Program-made: the position numbers and the translations under genes
Notes under the pieces: model-generated
The model's input: the letters and a program-made list of their open reading frames with translations, nothing else
Database searches by the model: none
What the model was told of the DNA's origin: nothing
Origin: Blautia sp. MSJ-9
GTDB taxonomy: Bacteria; Bacillota; Clostridia; Lachnospirales; Lachnospiraceae
Length of the DNA stretch: 64,000 nucleotides
Direction: 5' to 3'
NCBI RefSeq assembly: GCF_018919065.1
Contig: NZ_JAHLQG010000031.1
Span: forward strand, 118,375-182,374
Part shown: positions 55,055-63,417 of the stretch, piece after piece
Layout: each line of letters begins with the position of its first letter
Position numbering within the stretch: the stretch's first letter is position 1

Positions 55055-55069
55055 CTTCAGGCAAAACGC

Positions 55070-56500
55070 CTAGATAAATCCTGGTTTCAGATAGATATGG
55101 TAGGTATCTTCCAGAACTTCCTCTGTAAGTGTATTCTGATTTTTTGCAAAAATAACTGCGATTCCCTGTTTCTTCAGATCGTTCATCAGGTTATAGATTT
55201 CTACTTTTGCACCTACGTCGATTCCTCTGGTCGGTTCATCAAAGATGACCACTCTGGAATTTCTTGCAAGCCATTTTCCAACTACTACTTTCTGCTGGTT
55301 ACCACCGGAAAGATTTCCGGAATCAATTTCTACATTAGGGGTTTTGATCCTTAAGTTTCGTACTGCTTCTGCACAAAGCCCATCTTCTTTTTGTTTTCTG
55401 ATCACTCCCAGTTTATTACAAATGATATCCAGATTTGGAAGTGCGAGATTCTGTCTGATGCTCAGCTTGGTACAGAGACCATCTTTCTTTCTGTCCTCAG
55501 GTGCAAGTACGACGCCGTTTTTGATGGCATCCATCGGATTGTGGATTTCTATTTTCTGTCCATCCAGATAAAACTCGCCGCTTTCTTTTGCATCTACTCC
55601 AAAGATTGCTCTGGTGGTTTCTGTTCTTCCTGCACCCATCAGTCCGGCAAATCCTACGATCTCACCTTCGTAAAGGGAGAAGTTGATATCTCTTACCATT
55701 CTTCCTGCATTCAGATTCTTCACTTCGAATACTTTCTTGCCCTTTGTGCAGGTGACTCTCGGGAATTTCTCTTTGATCTCACGACCGACCATATTTGTGA
55801 TGATCTGATCCATAGTCATGTCTTTGAAATTACCGTCTGTGATGTACTGGCCATCTCGCATGATCGTTACACGGTCAACGATCTCTGCCAGTTCTTCCAG
55901 TCGATGTGATATGTATACGATTCCGCATCCCTGTGCTTTCAGATCTTTGATAATCCTGAAAAGATCTTCAATCTCTCTTGCTGTCAGCGCTGAGGTCGGC
56001 TCATCCATGATCAGGATCTTCGCATGGATGGATAATGCCTTGGCAATCTCAACCATCTGCTGTTTGGATACCGGCAGATCTCCGACTGTCTGATCCGGAT
56101 CAATGTCGATTTTCAGTTCGTTCAGGATATTTCTTGCTTCCTGACGCATTTTTCTGTTGTCCAGGATCCCTTTTCCAACCATCTCACGACCAAGGAACAT
56201 ATTCTCTGCTACTGATAAATGCTTACACATGTTCAATTCCTGATGGATAATGGCAACGCCTGCTTCCTGTGCCTGCTTCGGTGTTAAGTCATCATATGAC
56301 TTTCCGAATATCTCCATGGTACCACCATCTCTGGTATAAACGCCACTCAATATTTTCATAAGTGTGGATTTACCTGCACCATTTTCACCAAGCAGTGCCA
56401 TAACTTCTCCTGAACGTAACTCAAAATGTACATTATCCAGAGCTTTAACACCCGGGAAAGTCTTGCTTATATTGTTCATGGAGACAATGACTTCGTTCAT
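55070..56500 (-). CDS. mglA: MglA/RbsA-type sugar ABC ATPase with altered C-terminus
   Basis: A 476-residue tandem ABC ATPase for monosaccharide import. First half: Walker A GENGAGKST (about 38-46), VSKQQMVEIAKAL, LIMDEPTSALT. Second half: GFAGLMGAGRTE, GVVLAPEDRKKDGL, LSGGNQQKVVV and VVIFDEPTRGIDVG. The match to MglA ends at KQGIAVIF; the following H-loop segment (S-S-E-x-P-E) and last 40-50 residues are replaced by about 24 unrelated residues ending YHIYLKPGFI. ATG 56500 follows GGGGG; an in-frame ATG six codons earlier exists. No permease or binding protein is next to it. The second half may be inactive, so import function is doubtful. Confidence 0.88.
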   Translation of the reverse strand: MNEVIVSMNNISKTFPGVKALDNVHFELRSGEVMALLGENGAGKSTLMKILSGVYTRDGGTMEIFGKSYDDLTPKQAQEAGVAIIHQELNMCKHLSVAENMFLGREMVGKGILDNRKMRQEARNILNELKIDIDPDQTVGDLPVSKQQMVEIAKALSIHAKILIMDEPTSALTAREIEDLFRIIKDLKAQGCGIVYISHRLEELAEIVDRVTIMRDGQYITDGNFKDMTMDQIITNMVGREIKEKFPRVTCTKGKKVFEVKNLNAGRMVRDINFSLYEGEIVGFAGLMGAGRTETTRAIFGVDAKESGEFYLDGQKIEIHNPMDAIKNGVVLAPEDRKKDGLCTKLSIRQNLALPNLDIICNKLGVIRKQKEDGLCAEAVRNLRIKTPNVEIDSGNLSGGNQQKVVVGKWLARNSRVVIFDEPTRGIDVGAKVEIYNLMNDLKKQGIAVIFAKNQNTLTEEVLEDTYHIYLKPGFI

Positions 56501-56967
56501 ATATTTTCCCCCATTCAAAGCTTTTTTGTCTTTGTTTTTTGTTCTTTTTTTCTATGTCATAATCATACGGCATTTTTTATTTGTGCAAAAGAGGGGAGAA
56601 ATTCTTTTTTAAAGGGGGTTTTTTATGCATTTTATTTCATTACATGATTATCACCGTAAAATTTCCCCTTTAAAGCAATATTGGCAATCTATATTTGCTG
56701 TTCGTTTATAACTGGTATCTGACCGCTTATTGCTGTTCGAAGGAGACTTACTGTATCAGATTTGGATAAATGCTGTTGCTGGGCACAAAGTGAACAGTAA
56801 CTAAATACTCACTTATTTGTGTATTGCGCAAAGTGAAATCGTCTTATATAATAAAGTATATCTTACAATTGAGACAGGCAATTCTTTCAGATATTCACAA
56901 GATGTCAGATTTATTCACATGAATAAAAAAGCATACACCTGTTTCAACAAATAAACGGAGGTGTCTC
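56501..56967. other. Divergent intergenic region with inverted repeats
   Basis: No gene in 467 bases. Perfect 10-bp arms TTTAAAGGGG (56608-56617) and CCCCTTTAAA (56665-56674) flank a 47-base AT-rich centre upstream of mglA, which may be an operator or hairpin. Further on, at 56773-56802, is a copy of the dispersed GTTACTG-type repeat. A ribosome binding site (GGAGGTG) for the plus-strand gene lies just before 56968. Confidence 0.5.
56773..56802. repeat. Copy of the GTTACTG/CAGTAAC repeat family (short)
   Basis: About 30 bases around GCTGGGCACAAAGTGAACAG match the first half of the 38977-39042 copy (ACTGGGCACGGAGTAAACAG). It is intergenic, like the other copies. Confidence 0.6.
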
Positions 56968-57774
56968 ATGAAAAAGTTAAAAGTATTCTCTATCTCGGCA
57001 ATTCTTCTTGCCATCTGCTGCTGTCTGATGTTCCCGGTTTCCGCATCTGCAGCATCTAAGATCCGCAGCAAATTCGACCACAAACCAAGCGGAAATATCT
57101 ATTACTATGATAAAGACGGTCACACAGTAAAGGGACTGGTCACCATTAAAGGAAAAAAATATTACTTTAATGAAAAGGGAATCCAGCAGAATGGCTGGCA
57201 GAAGATCAAAGGAGACTATTATTTCTTCCAGATCCGTAATGGTTCCTACGCTTATATGGTAACTTCCCAGCGCGTCAATGGAATTTACCTTACCAAGAAT
57301 GGAAAAGCACGTTATAACAGTGAGGAAAAACGGAAACTGAACCTGATGGTCACTGCCAATCAGATCATGCGTCACTCAACCAAACGAAATATGTCCAAAC
57401 CTGAGAAACTGTGGAAATGTTATCTGAAAGCAGTCAGCTATGGATACGGCGGAACAGGCAATGATTATGATTTCCGTTACTATTATTCCAACTGGGATGT
57501 CAGCTACGCAGAAGACATGTTCTACCGTGGACGTGGTGATTGCTTCGCATTTGCTTCTGCATTCGCTTATCTGGCAAATGCTGTCGGATATGAAGCCAAG
57601 GTTATCTCTTCCGGTGGACATGGATGGGCCGAGATCAAAGGAGAAGTCTGCGATCCAAACTGGGCAAAAGGCACTGGAAATATTGAACGGTATTACCGCA
57701 TGAGCTATGATCTGAGCGGTGTGGATGGTCGCCCGTATTATAAAGGAAACAGAGCTTATGTGATCACTATCTGA
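56968..57774 (+). CDS. Secreted transglutaminase-like protein with cell-wall-binding repeats
   Basis: A 268-residue exported protein. The signal peptide is about 1-28 (ends SASAAS). Residues about 40-110 carry two or three choline-binding/glucan-binding-type repeats (GNIYYYDKDGHTVKGLVTI, GKKYYFNEKGIQQNGWQKI) expected to hold it on the cell wall. The C-terminal domain (about 175-235) has the transglutaminase-like triad: Cys in GRGDCFAFASAF, His in SSGGHGWAEI and Asp in EVCDPNW. Such domains act as cysteine proteases or cross-linkers. GGAGGTG lies seven bases before ATG. It stands alone on the plus strand, divergent from mglA. Confidence 0.88.
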   Translation: MKKLKVFSISAILLAICCCLMFPVSASAASKIRSKFDHKPSGNIYYYDKDGHTVKGLVTIKGKKYYFNEKGIQQNGWQKIKGDYYFFQIRNGSYAYMVTSQRVNGIYLTKNGKARYNSEEKRKLNLMVTANQIMRHSTKRNMSKPEKLWKCYLKAVSYGYGGTGNDYDFRYYYSNWDVSYAEDMFYRGRGDCFAFASAFAYLANAVGYEAKVISSGGHGWAEIKGEVCDPNWAKGTGNIERYYRMSYDLSGVDGRPYYKGNRAYVITI

Positions 57775-57825
57775 TCTGTTTTCGAATTTCCAAAACATGT
57801 TTCAATAATTCAATAGTAATCGTAT

Positions 57826-57882
57826 TTTAACCGAATCAGGTAAATCCCCTGCTTCAATTGCGAATATCCGCCTGACTTGAAG
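57826..57882 (-). repeat. Copy B of the AAGCGGATATT...GGTTAAA repeat
   Basis: Read on the minus strand the blocks AGTCAGGCGGATATTCGCAA, TTGAAGCAGGGGATTTACC and TGATTCGGTTAAA match copy C near 63197-63361 almost base for base and copy A at 37697-37748 more loosely. Confidence 0.7.
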
Positions 57883-57940
57883 CATTATTAGTCAAACCAA
57901 TAAATTATACGCATTTACTACTTACCTGACTCAATTAACC

Positions 57941-57986
57941 AAAAAGTTCCGGATATCTACTCAGATAGATTACCGGAACTTTTTTT
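57941..57986. terminator. Bidirectional terminator
   Basis: AAAAAGTTCCGG (57941-57952) pairs with CCGGAACTTTTT (57973 onward) followed by more T. It ends the transglutaminase-like gene and, in the other direction, the glycerate kinase gene. Confidence 0.85.
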
Positions 57987-58007
57987 ATGAATATTTGCCT
58001 AAAATTA

Positions 58008-59159
58008 TCAACCGTTTTTTTCTGCAGTTTTTAATAGGCGGAATACCTGTTCTACAGTATCAGTCATGTTGGCTTTTGCATTCTCCGGTTTCATGGCTTC
58101 TTCCAGTGTCACCACACCTCTGAGGATTGGGAAGAATGCGTCGATTCCGTTCTGGTTGCAGGCAACGGCTTCTTTTGTTACACTTCCTGCAAAAGCAATG
58201 ACAGGAATGTCATGTTTCTTTGCCAGACGGGCAACTCCGACGGGTGCTTTGCCCATTGCAGTCTGACCATCCAGTCGGCCTTCTCCTGTAATTACGATGT
58301 CTGCATTTTCCATATATTTCTCAAGCCCGGTTTCCTCTAAAACAATCTTAATCCCGGATTCCAGAACCGCATTGGTAAAGCTTAAGAATGCAAACCCAAG
58401 TCCGCCTGCTGCACCTGTACCAGCCTGGTGTGCATTAGCTTTTGTGTATTTCTTCTCTGTAAGTGCGGCATAGTTTTCCAACCATTTGTCCATCTGCATG
58501 ATCATGGATGGGGTTGCACCTTTCTGTGGACCGAATACTGCACTGCAGCCGTTTTCTCCACACAAGCTGTTTGTTACGTCGCATGCAACACGGAATTCAC
58601 ATTCTGCAAGTTCCGGAAGTACATATTCATCTGTAATCTCTTCCAGCACTTCCAGTCCTCTTGCACCGAAAGGAACCTGTTTTCCTTCTTTGTCAAGGAA
58701 CCCATATCCCCATGCCTGAAGCATTCCGATCCCGCCATCATTGGTAGCACTTCCGCCGATTCCTACGATAAAGCGTCTGCAGCCTTTTGCAATGGCATCT
58801 TTGATCACTTCTCCAACTCCATAAGTTGTGGTGTAAAGCGGGTTACGTTTCTCATCCGGAACAAGTGTAATTCCTGCTGCACCGGACATCTCGATAACTG
58901 CAGTGTGGCTACTTTCAATGATACCATATTCGCAGTTTACAGGTGTTCCAAGAGGTCCTGTTACCATTACATTCTGTGTCACTCCGTTCATTCCGCTTAC
59001 TAATGCTTCCACAGTTCCCTCCCCTCCATCTGCCAGAGGTCTTACTACGATTTCCGCTTCCTGTCCATGAACTTTGCGGATTCCATCTGCGATAGCATAA
59101 CCTGCTTCCATGGAACTTAAACTTCCCTTTAATGAATCAATTGCGATCACTGCTTTCAT
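58008..59159 (-). CDS. Glycerate kinase
   Basis: GlxK/GarK-type kinase phosphorylating D-glycerate with ATP, feeding glycolysis. The 383-residue sequence begins with the family motif VIAIDSLKGSLSSMEAGYAI and has RPLADGGEGTVEAL (about 43-56), IGGSATNDGGIGMLQALG-type IGGSATNDGGIGML, ACDVTNSLCGENG, HQAGTGAAGGLGFA and VITGEGRLDGQT. ATG 59159 follows AGGAGGAAA; upstream codons in the open frame are not conserved. It stands alone between two terminators, so it is probably a single-gene transcript, with no sugar-acid genes next to it. Confidence 0.95.
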   Translation of the reverse strand: MKAVIAIDSLKGSLSSMEAGYAIADGIRKVHGQEAEIVVRPLADGGEGTVEALVSGMNGVTQNVMVTGPLGTPVNCEYGIIESSHTAVIEMSGAAGITLVPDEKRNPLYTTTYGVGEVIKDAIAKGCRRFIVGIGGSATNDGGIGMLQAWGYGFLDKEGKQVPFGARGLEVLEEITDEYVLPELAECEFRVACDVTNSLCGENGCSAVFGPQKGATPSMIMQMDKWLENYAALTEKKYTKANAHQAGTGAAGGLGFAFLSFTNAVLESGIKIVLEETGLEKYMENADIVITGEGRLDGQTAMGKAPVGVARLAKKHDIPVIAFAGSVTKEAVACNQNGIDAFFPILRGVVTLEEAMKPENAKANMTDTVEQVFRLLKTAEKNG

Positions 59160-59311
59160 TTTCAATTTCCTCCTTATGTATTTCTTTCTGTATAATTTGT
59201 TTTGTTGCACTTAATATATATAATTTTTATTTGGATTAATATAGTATATGTAACATTTATTTCTGTTTTCTATATTTTTTATTGTTATTTATACCAATCA
59301 TAGCGTTTAAT

Positions 59312-59360
59312 AAAAAGGCTGGCTGATCGAGTTCTTTTCGTACGATCAGTCAGCCTTTTT
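59312..59360. terminator. Bidirectional terminator
   Basis: AAAAAGGCTGGCTGATCG (59312-59329) pairs with CGATCAGTCAGCCTTTTT (59343-59360), with T- and A-rich flanks. In the minus direction it terminates the dehydrogenase remnant. Confidence 0.88.
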
Positions 59361-59371
59361 ATTTCTTATGC

Positions 59372-59770
59372 TCACTCATTCACAATATTAGAATTCATTC
59401 CCAGTGTCATATCTTCATCCAGATAAACGGTAAAACAAGTATCATTATTGATCAACCCTGTAAACGATCCGTACAATTCTTTGTTTTTGATGATGTCAGT
59501 TTTTCGATCGTGGTGATAAATACCGTTTTCGTTTTCGAATACATCCAGAGCCAGTGCACCAATCTGTTCATCTTCATGTCTGGAATGTGCAAGGATCTTA
59601 CATCCAAAACCGGACAGATTTTTGATTACTGCTGCTCCCTTTGCAAGATGTGCAGTGTCAAGTGTCAGTGGTTCTGCTGTGGTGACCAGTTCATCTATTC
59701 CAAGTTTATCTGCAAGTTTTTTCATGATTTCTGTTTCGTCTTCTCTTACTTCATATGCTGTAATTTTCAT
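59372..59770 (-). pseudogene. D-isomer 2-hydroxyacid dehydrogenase (D-lactate dehydrogenase-like), internally deleted
   Basis: An open frame of 132 codons made from separate parts of a dehydrogenase normally about 330 residues long. Residues about 1-48 match the N-terminus (MKITAYEVREDE, EPLTLDTAHLAKG). Residues about 49-70 match the second strand of the NAD domain (IKNLSGFGCKILAHSRHEDE). Residues about 71-100 match a far C-terminal piece (IGALALDVFENENGIYHHDR, KTDIIKN). The last 30 residues are not recognised. The GxGxxG loop and the catalytic Arg, Glu and His are lost, so the product cannot be an active enzyme. All joins keep the frame. A ribosome binding site (AAGGGGAA) is still present. 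Confidence 0.8.
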
Positions 59771-59786
59771 ATGTGCTCTTTTCCCC

Positions 59787-60200
59787 TTAATAATTCTCTT
59801 CTGAAAGCAACTGCTCTACACGCTTCTGAAATTCTTCGAATTTAACCAGATACACATTCACAATCGTATCACAACAAGCCTTCACGATTTCTCCATCATA
59901 GTCATGTGCCAGTTGATTTCTGGTTTTTAACATTGTAAGCCATTCATCTCCCTGGATCATTCCTGCCTGAAAAGATTCTCGCAGAACCTCTCTCGGTGAG
60001 CCTGCAACAAATCCGGTAATCGCATAATACTGAACCAGAATATCTTTCATTACTTTCCACGCTAGGTCAAAAGTAATACTGAACTTAGCACTTGTTCCAC
60101 TTAATACAAAAGAATCTGACATATCACGTTCCCGTGCTTCTGAAAGAGAAGCGAGTGAGTTTTTAAAGGATTCATATCTTCTCATAAATTTTTCGTCCAT
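59787..60200 (-). CDS. HI0074-family nucleotidyltransferase-associated (HepT-like) protein
   Basis: A 137-residue all-helical protein of the HI0074/NTSB family, which forms complexes with MNT-type nucleotidyltransferases. Visible pieces are FDLAWKVMKDILVQYYAITG, GSPREVLRESFQAGMI and the RNQLAHDY motif (R-N-x-x-x-H-x-Y, about 91-99), which in HepT proteins is the RNase or adenylylated site. It overlaps the nucleotidyltransferase gene by 29 bases. The pair may be a type VII toxin-antitoxin unit or a housekeeping transferase complex; the sequence alone does not decide. Confidence 0.88.
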   Translation of the reverse strand: MDEKFMRRYESFKNSLASLSEARERDMSDSFVLSGTSAKFSITFDLAWKVMKDILVQYYAITGFVAGSPREVLRESFQAGMIQGDEWLTMLKTRNQLAHDYDGEIVKACCDTIVNVYLVKFEEFQKRVEQLLSEENY

Positions 60201-60453
60201 ATTGCTTTATATCCTCCAATAATAATTCATTTCTACATTCATCCATATCAACTACATCAATTGTATATAATGTAGGAATATCTTCCAGTTCTTCTCGGAG
60301 TTTCTCGATATCTTTTGTACCGCATACAGCAATATCTATATCACTTCTTTCCAGTGCAGTTCCTTTTGCCCTTGAGCCAAACAGTATAACTTTTGTTACT
60401 GAATTATTTTTGCATATTCGTATGATTTCCTGTAAAATTTCTTCTATCTGCAT
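60172..60453 (-). CDS. MNT-type minimal nucleotidyltransferase
   Basis: A 93-residue polymerase-beta-fold nucleotidyltransferase. The active-site pattern GSRAKGTALERSDIDIAV (about 26-43) contains the GS and D-x-D metal ligands, with a third Asp in TIDVVDMDE (about 64-72). In MntA/HepT systems such a protein adenylylates its partner and acts as antitoxin. It is first of the two-gene unit, with a promoter at 60507-60535. Confidence 0.9.
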   Translation of the reverse strand: MQIEEILQEIIRICKNNSVTKVILFGSRAKGTALERSDIDIAVCGTKDIEKLREELEDIPTLYTIDVVDMDECRNELLLEDIKQYGRKIYEKI

Positions 60454-60506
60454 GCCTTACACTTTTCCTTTATACCCATAGTCATATCAAACACATCTTA
60501 AGATTT

Positions 60507-60535
60507 ATAATACGAGATACTCAAAGAAAAATCAA
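60507..60535 (-). promoter_or_regulatory. Promoter of the MNT/HI0074 pair
   Basis: TTGATT (60530-60535), 17-base spacer, TATTAT (60507-60512). A near copy of this promoter and its surroundings lies upstream of the aldo/keto reductase gene (63390-63417). Confidence 0.65.
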
Positions 60536-60623
60536 TCCCTGCCCAAAAGTATTATCTCTTACGTTGACTTTCCTTCCACCATATCGTATCATTTAATACA
60601 ATTCAAAAAGGGAGGTTACGTCC

Positions 60624-61985
60624 ATGCAGAACACAAAAAATTTTCTGGGTACGGAGCCTGTTGGAAAGCTTCTGCTGAAGCTGTCTGTTCCAACAGTGAT
60701 CGCCCAGCTTATCAACATGCTTTATAACATTGTAGACCGAATTTATATCGGCCATATTCCAGGAGACGGCAGTCTGGCACTTACCGGTGTGGGAGTCTGT
60801 ATGCCAATCATCATGATCGTTTCCGCTTTTGCAGCGCTGGTCAGTTCCGGTGGCGCACCAAGAGCTTCTATCTATATGGGCAAACAGGATAATGACTCCG
60901 CCGAGAATATATTAGGTAACTGTTTTAGTCTCCAGATCATTTTTTCTGTTATTCTGACAGCCATCCTGCTGATCTGGGGAAAAGATTTATTACTGACTTT
61001 CGGTGCCAGTGAAAACACGATCAGTTATGCCGTAGATTACATGAATATCTATGCTTTCGGTACTCTGTTTGTACAGTTAACTCTTGGTATGAACGCATTT
61101 ATCACTGCGCAAGGATTTACAACCATTTCCATGGTGTCTGTCCTGATCGGTGCTGTCTGCAATATTACGTTAGACCCCATCTTTATCTTTGCTCTTCATA
61201 TGGGAGTAAAAGGTGCAGCGCTGGCAACTATTATTTCTCAGGCAATTTCTACAATCTGGGTAGTTCTGTTTCTCTGCAGTAAAAAGACTCAGCTTCATCT
61301 CCGAAAGAAATATATGCGTCTGATACCAAAGGTAATTCTTCCATGTGTCGCACTTGGCCTTGCTGCTTTCATTATGCAGGCAAGTGAAAGCGTTGTATCT
61401 ATCTGCTTTAATTCTTCTCTGCTCCGTTACGGAGGAGATATTGCAGTTGGAGCCATGACCATTTTGACCAGTGTTATGCAGTTTGCCATGCTTCCGCTTC
61501 AGGGAATTGCGCAGGGAGCACAGCCAATTTCCAGCTACAATTATGGAGCAAAAAATGCAGACAGAGTAAAGAAAACTTTCCGTTTACTTCTGATTGTCTG
61601 TCTGTCATATTCTGCAATTCTCTGGGCTACTGTACAGCTTATTCCGAGAGTGTTCGTAAGCATTTTTACTGCAGATACAAATCTTATCGGATTTACTGCA
61701 CCAATGCTGAAAATCTATCTTGGCGGTCTGTTCCTGTTCGGTATCCAGATTGCCTGCCAGATGACATTTACTTCCCTTGGAAAAGCGGTAAATTCTATTA
61801 TTGTTGCAGTTGTCCGTAAATTCGTACTGCTGATCCCGCTTATTTATATTATGCCACATATGGTATCTGATTCAACTACTGGTGTATATATGGCAGAACC
61901 GATCGCTGATATTATTGCGGTACTCTTTACATCCGCATTATTTGCGGTTCAGTTTAAAAAGGCACTTGCTGAAATTCAGAATTAA
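60624..61985 (+). CDS. MATE-family efflux transporter
   Basis: A 453-residue, 12-span multidrug and toxin extrusion-type protein, expected to exchange a cation (sodium or proton) for a drug or metabolite. The usual start GKLLLKLSVPTVIAQLINML and YNIVDRIYIGHIPG, the ASIYMGKQDNDSAENILGNC stretch and second-half AQPISSYNYGA are hallmarks of the clostridial subgroup. Two homologous halves (about 10-220 and 235-445) are apparent. GGGAGG lies nine or so bases before ATG 60624. It is divergent from the MNT pair, with no regulator beside it. Confidence 0.93.
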   Translation: MQNTKNFLGTEPVGKLLLKLSVPTVIAQLINMLYNIVDRIYIGHIPGDGSLALTGVGVCMPIIMIVSAFAALVSSGGAPRASIYMGKQDNDSAENILGNCFSLQIIFSVILTAILLIWGKDLLLTFGASENTISYAVDYMNIYAFGTLFVQLTLGMNAFITAQGFTTISMVSVLIGAVCNITLDPIFIFALHMGVKGAALATIISQAISTIWVVLFLCSKKTQLHLRKKYMRLIPKVILPCVALGLAAFIMQASESVVSICFNSSLLRYGGDIAVGAMTILTSVMQFAMLPLQGIAQGAQPISSYNYGAKNADRVKKTFRLLLIVCLSYSAILWATVQLIPRVFVSIFTADTNLIGFTAPMLKIYLGGLFLFGIQIACQMTFTSLGKAVNSIIVAVVRKFVLLIPLIYIMPHMVSDSTTGVYMAEPIADIIAVLFTSALFAVQFKKALAEIQN

Positions 61986-61999
61986 ATAACAACCTATAA

Positions 62000-62097
62000 T
62001 AAGGGACGAACATTAACTGATAGGATACCTTCTAAGTAGATTTTGATTATTTACCTTGTCTACTTAGGAGGTGTCCTATCGAAACGTTCGCCCCTTA
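62000..62097. repeat. 98-bp imperfect palindrome
   Basis: TAAGGGACGAAC at the left pairs with GTTCGCCCCTTA at the right (one mismatch). Inside, GATAGGATACCTTCTAAGTAGA pairs with its near complement ending CCTATC around an 18-base loop. It lies just after the MATE gene, without a T-tract. It could be an mRNA 3' structure or a small MITE-like element. Confidence 0.65.
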
Positions 62098-62210
62098 AGC
62101 TATGTTCTTCTATAAAATTAAACTTTTTCTGGCATCTGTTCTTCCATTGTTTTTTATTGAGAATTTATACCATTTTCCGGCATTCTCTTATAAATAAGCG
62201 TTTTTCCATT

Positions 62211-63173
62211 CTATTTCTGTGGATAGTCTTCGAGTCTGAATGGAATTCTAAATGTTTCCATAGCTTCTTTCAGATCTGCAATATTTCTTGGGCCGTATAA
62301 CGGCAGACAAGGGAATTTCTGACAGGTAAGATATCCAAGAACTGCCTGTGTGACAGAGATCTCGTACTCTTCCATCAGTTCGTGAAGACGTTCTGCATTC
62401 TTCAGGTTTCCTTCTGTGTAATATTCCGAACCGGAAACTGCGCCTTTGCCTTCTGCAAAAAGTTTGTGGAAGAATCCATTGCAGACAGATGAATATGGCA
62501 TTGCCAGGCTTCGTGGATTCTCTTCATGATATTTCTGCATTTCTTCATCCAGCATTACAAGTGTGTCATCTGCCATAGGTTTCATCCACGGTTCACCCAC
62601 ATTATATAATGCCTCATTTGCTACAAAACCACGATAGCCTCTGGACACAGCATAAACATCTGCTTCTTTCATTCTGGCAGTTGTCCAGTTGGAGCATGCA
62701 TAGTAGCGGATTTTTCCCTGCTGTCTGAAATCTTCCATAAGGTCTATCAGTTCGGAAACTGGAATTTCTTCATTATCTCTGTGATAAAAATAAATATCAA
62801 TATAGTCTGTTCCCAGCACTCTTAAGGACTCTTCCAGATCATATCTTACGCTTCTTTCATTGATCCTTGACTGATGCATGTCCGGATTTGGCTTTGTCAT
62901 ATCCGGATGGCCGCCCTTGCTTACCAGAACAATGTCATGGCGCTTACCGCTCTGTGCCAGCCACTGGCCGATCACACGCTCGCTGCGGCCTCTCTCAGAC
63001 GGAATCCAGTCTGAATACACTCTTGCAGTGTCATATACATTTCCACCCATATCCAGAAACGCATCAAACAGGTTAAAAGCTTCCTGTCCGTCCCATTTCA
63101 CACCGGCTTTCACGCATCCCAATCCAAGTCTGGATAACTCCAGGTCTGTGTCTTGAATCTTTATTCTGTTCAT
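62211..63173 (-). CDS. Aldo/keto reductase
   Basis: A 320-residue NADPH-dependent oxidoreductase with a TIM-barrel fold. The catalytic tetrad is in place: Asp48 (NVYDTARVY), Tyr53, Lys86 (VLVSKGG) and His131 (IYFYHRDN). ACSNWTTARMKEADVYA and the C-terminal LGYLTCQKFPCLPLYGPRN fit the subfamily acting on sugars or small carbonyls. ATG 63173 follows GGAGGAAA. It stands alone; its leader (63197-63361) consists of a repeat mosaic and its promoter copies that of the MNT gene. The substrate is unknown. Confidence 0.92.
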   Translation of the reverse strand: MNRIKIQDTDLELSRLGLGCVKAGVKWDGQEAFNLFDAFLDMGGNVYDTARVYSDWIPSERGRSERVIGQWLAQSGKRHDIVLVSKGGHPDMTKPNPDMHQSRINERSVRYDLEESLRVLGTDYIDIYFYHRDNEEIPVSELIDLMEDFRQQGKIRYYACSNWTTARMKEADVYAVSRGYRGFVANEALYNVGEPWMKPMADDTLVMLDEEMQKYHEENPRSLAMPYSSVCNGFFHKLFAEGKGAVSGSEYYTEGNLKNAERLHELMEEYEISVTQAVLGYLTCQKFPCLPLYGPRNIADLKEAMETFRIPFRLEDYPQK

Positions 63174-63196
63174 AACGATTTCCTCCATTTATAAGC

Positions 63197-63361
63197 AGTC
63201 AAGCGGATATTCGCAATCCGCTTCGCTACTTGCTCATAACCAAATAACTGCTCCGCAGTTTATCAGAAAGAGCTTGCACTCTTCCTGATACAAGCAAGTC
63301 CCCACCCACTGTTTATTGCTTTTCGCAATTGAAGCAGGGGACTTACTTGATTTGGTTAAAT
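63197..63361. repeat. Copy C of the AAGCGGATATT...GGTTAAA repeat, expanded mosaic
   Basis: The outer parts (63197-63224 and 63318-63361) match copies A and B. The centre (63225-63268, CTACTTGCTCATAACCAAAT...) resembles 14769-14812 between accB and fabF. The whole mosaic lies in the leader of the aldo/keto reductase gene. Confidence 0.65.
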
Positions 63362-63389
63362 TAGTTCCGACAAACATATCTTAAAATTA

Positions 63390-63417
63390 ATAATACGAGA
63401 TACTCAAGAAAAATCAA
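63390..63417 (-). promoter_or_regulatory. Promoter of the aldo/keto reductase gene
   Basis: TTGATT (63412-63417), 16-base spacer, TATTAT (63390-63395). The surrounding 60 bases are nearly the same as 60489-60548. The leader to the start codon is about 210 bases. Confidence 0.6.
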
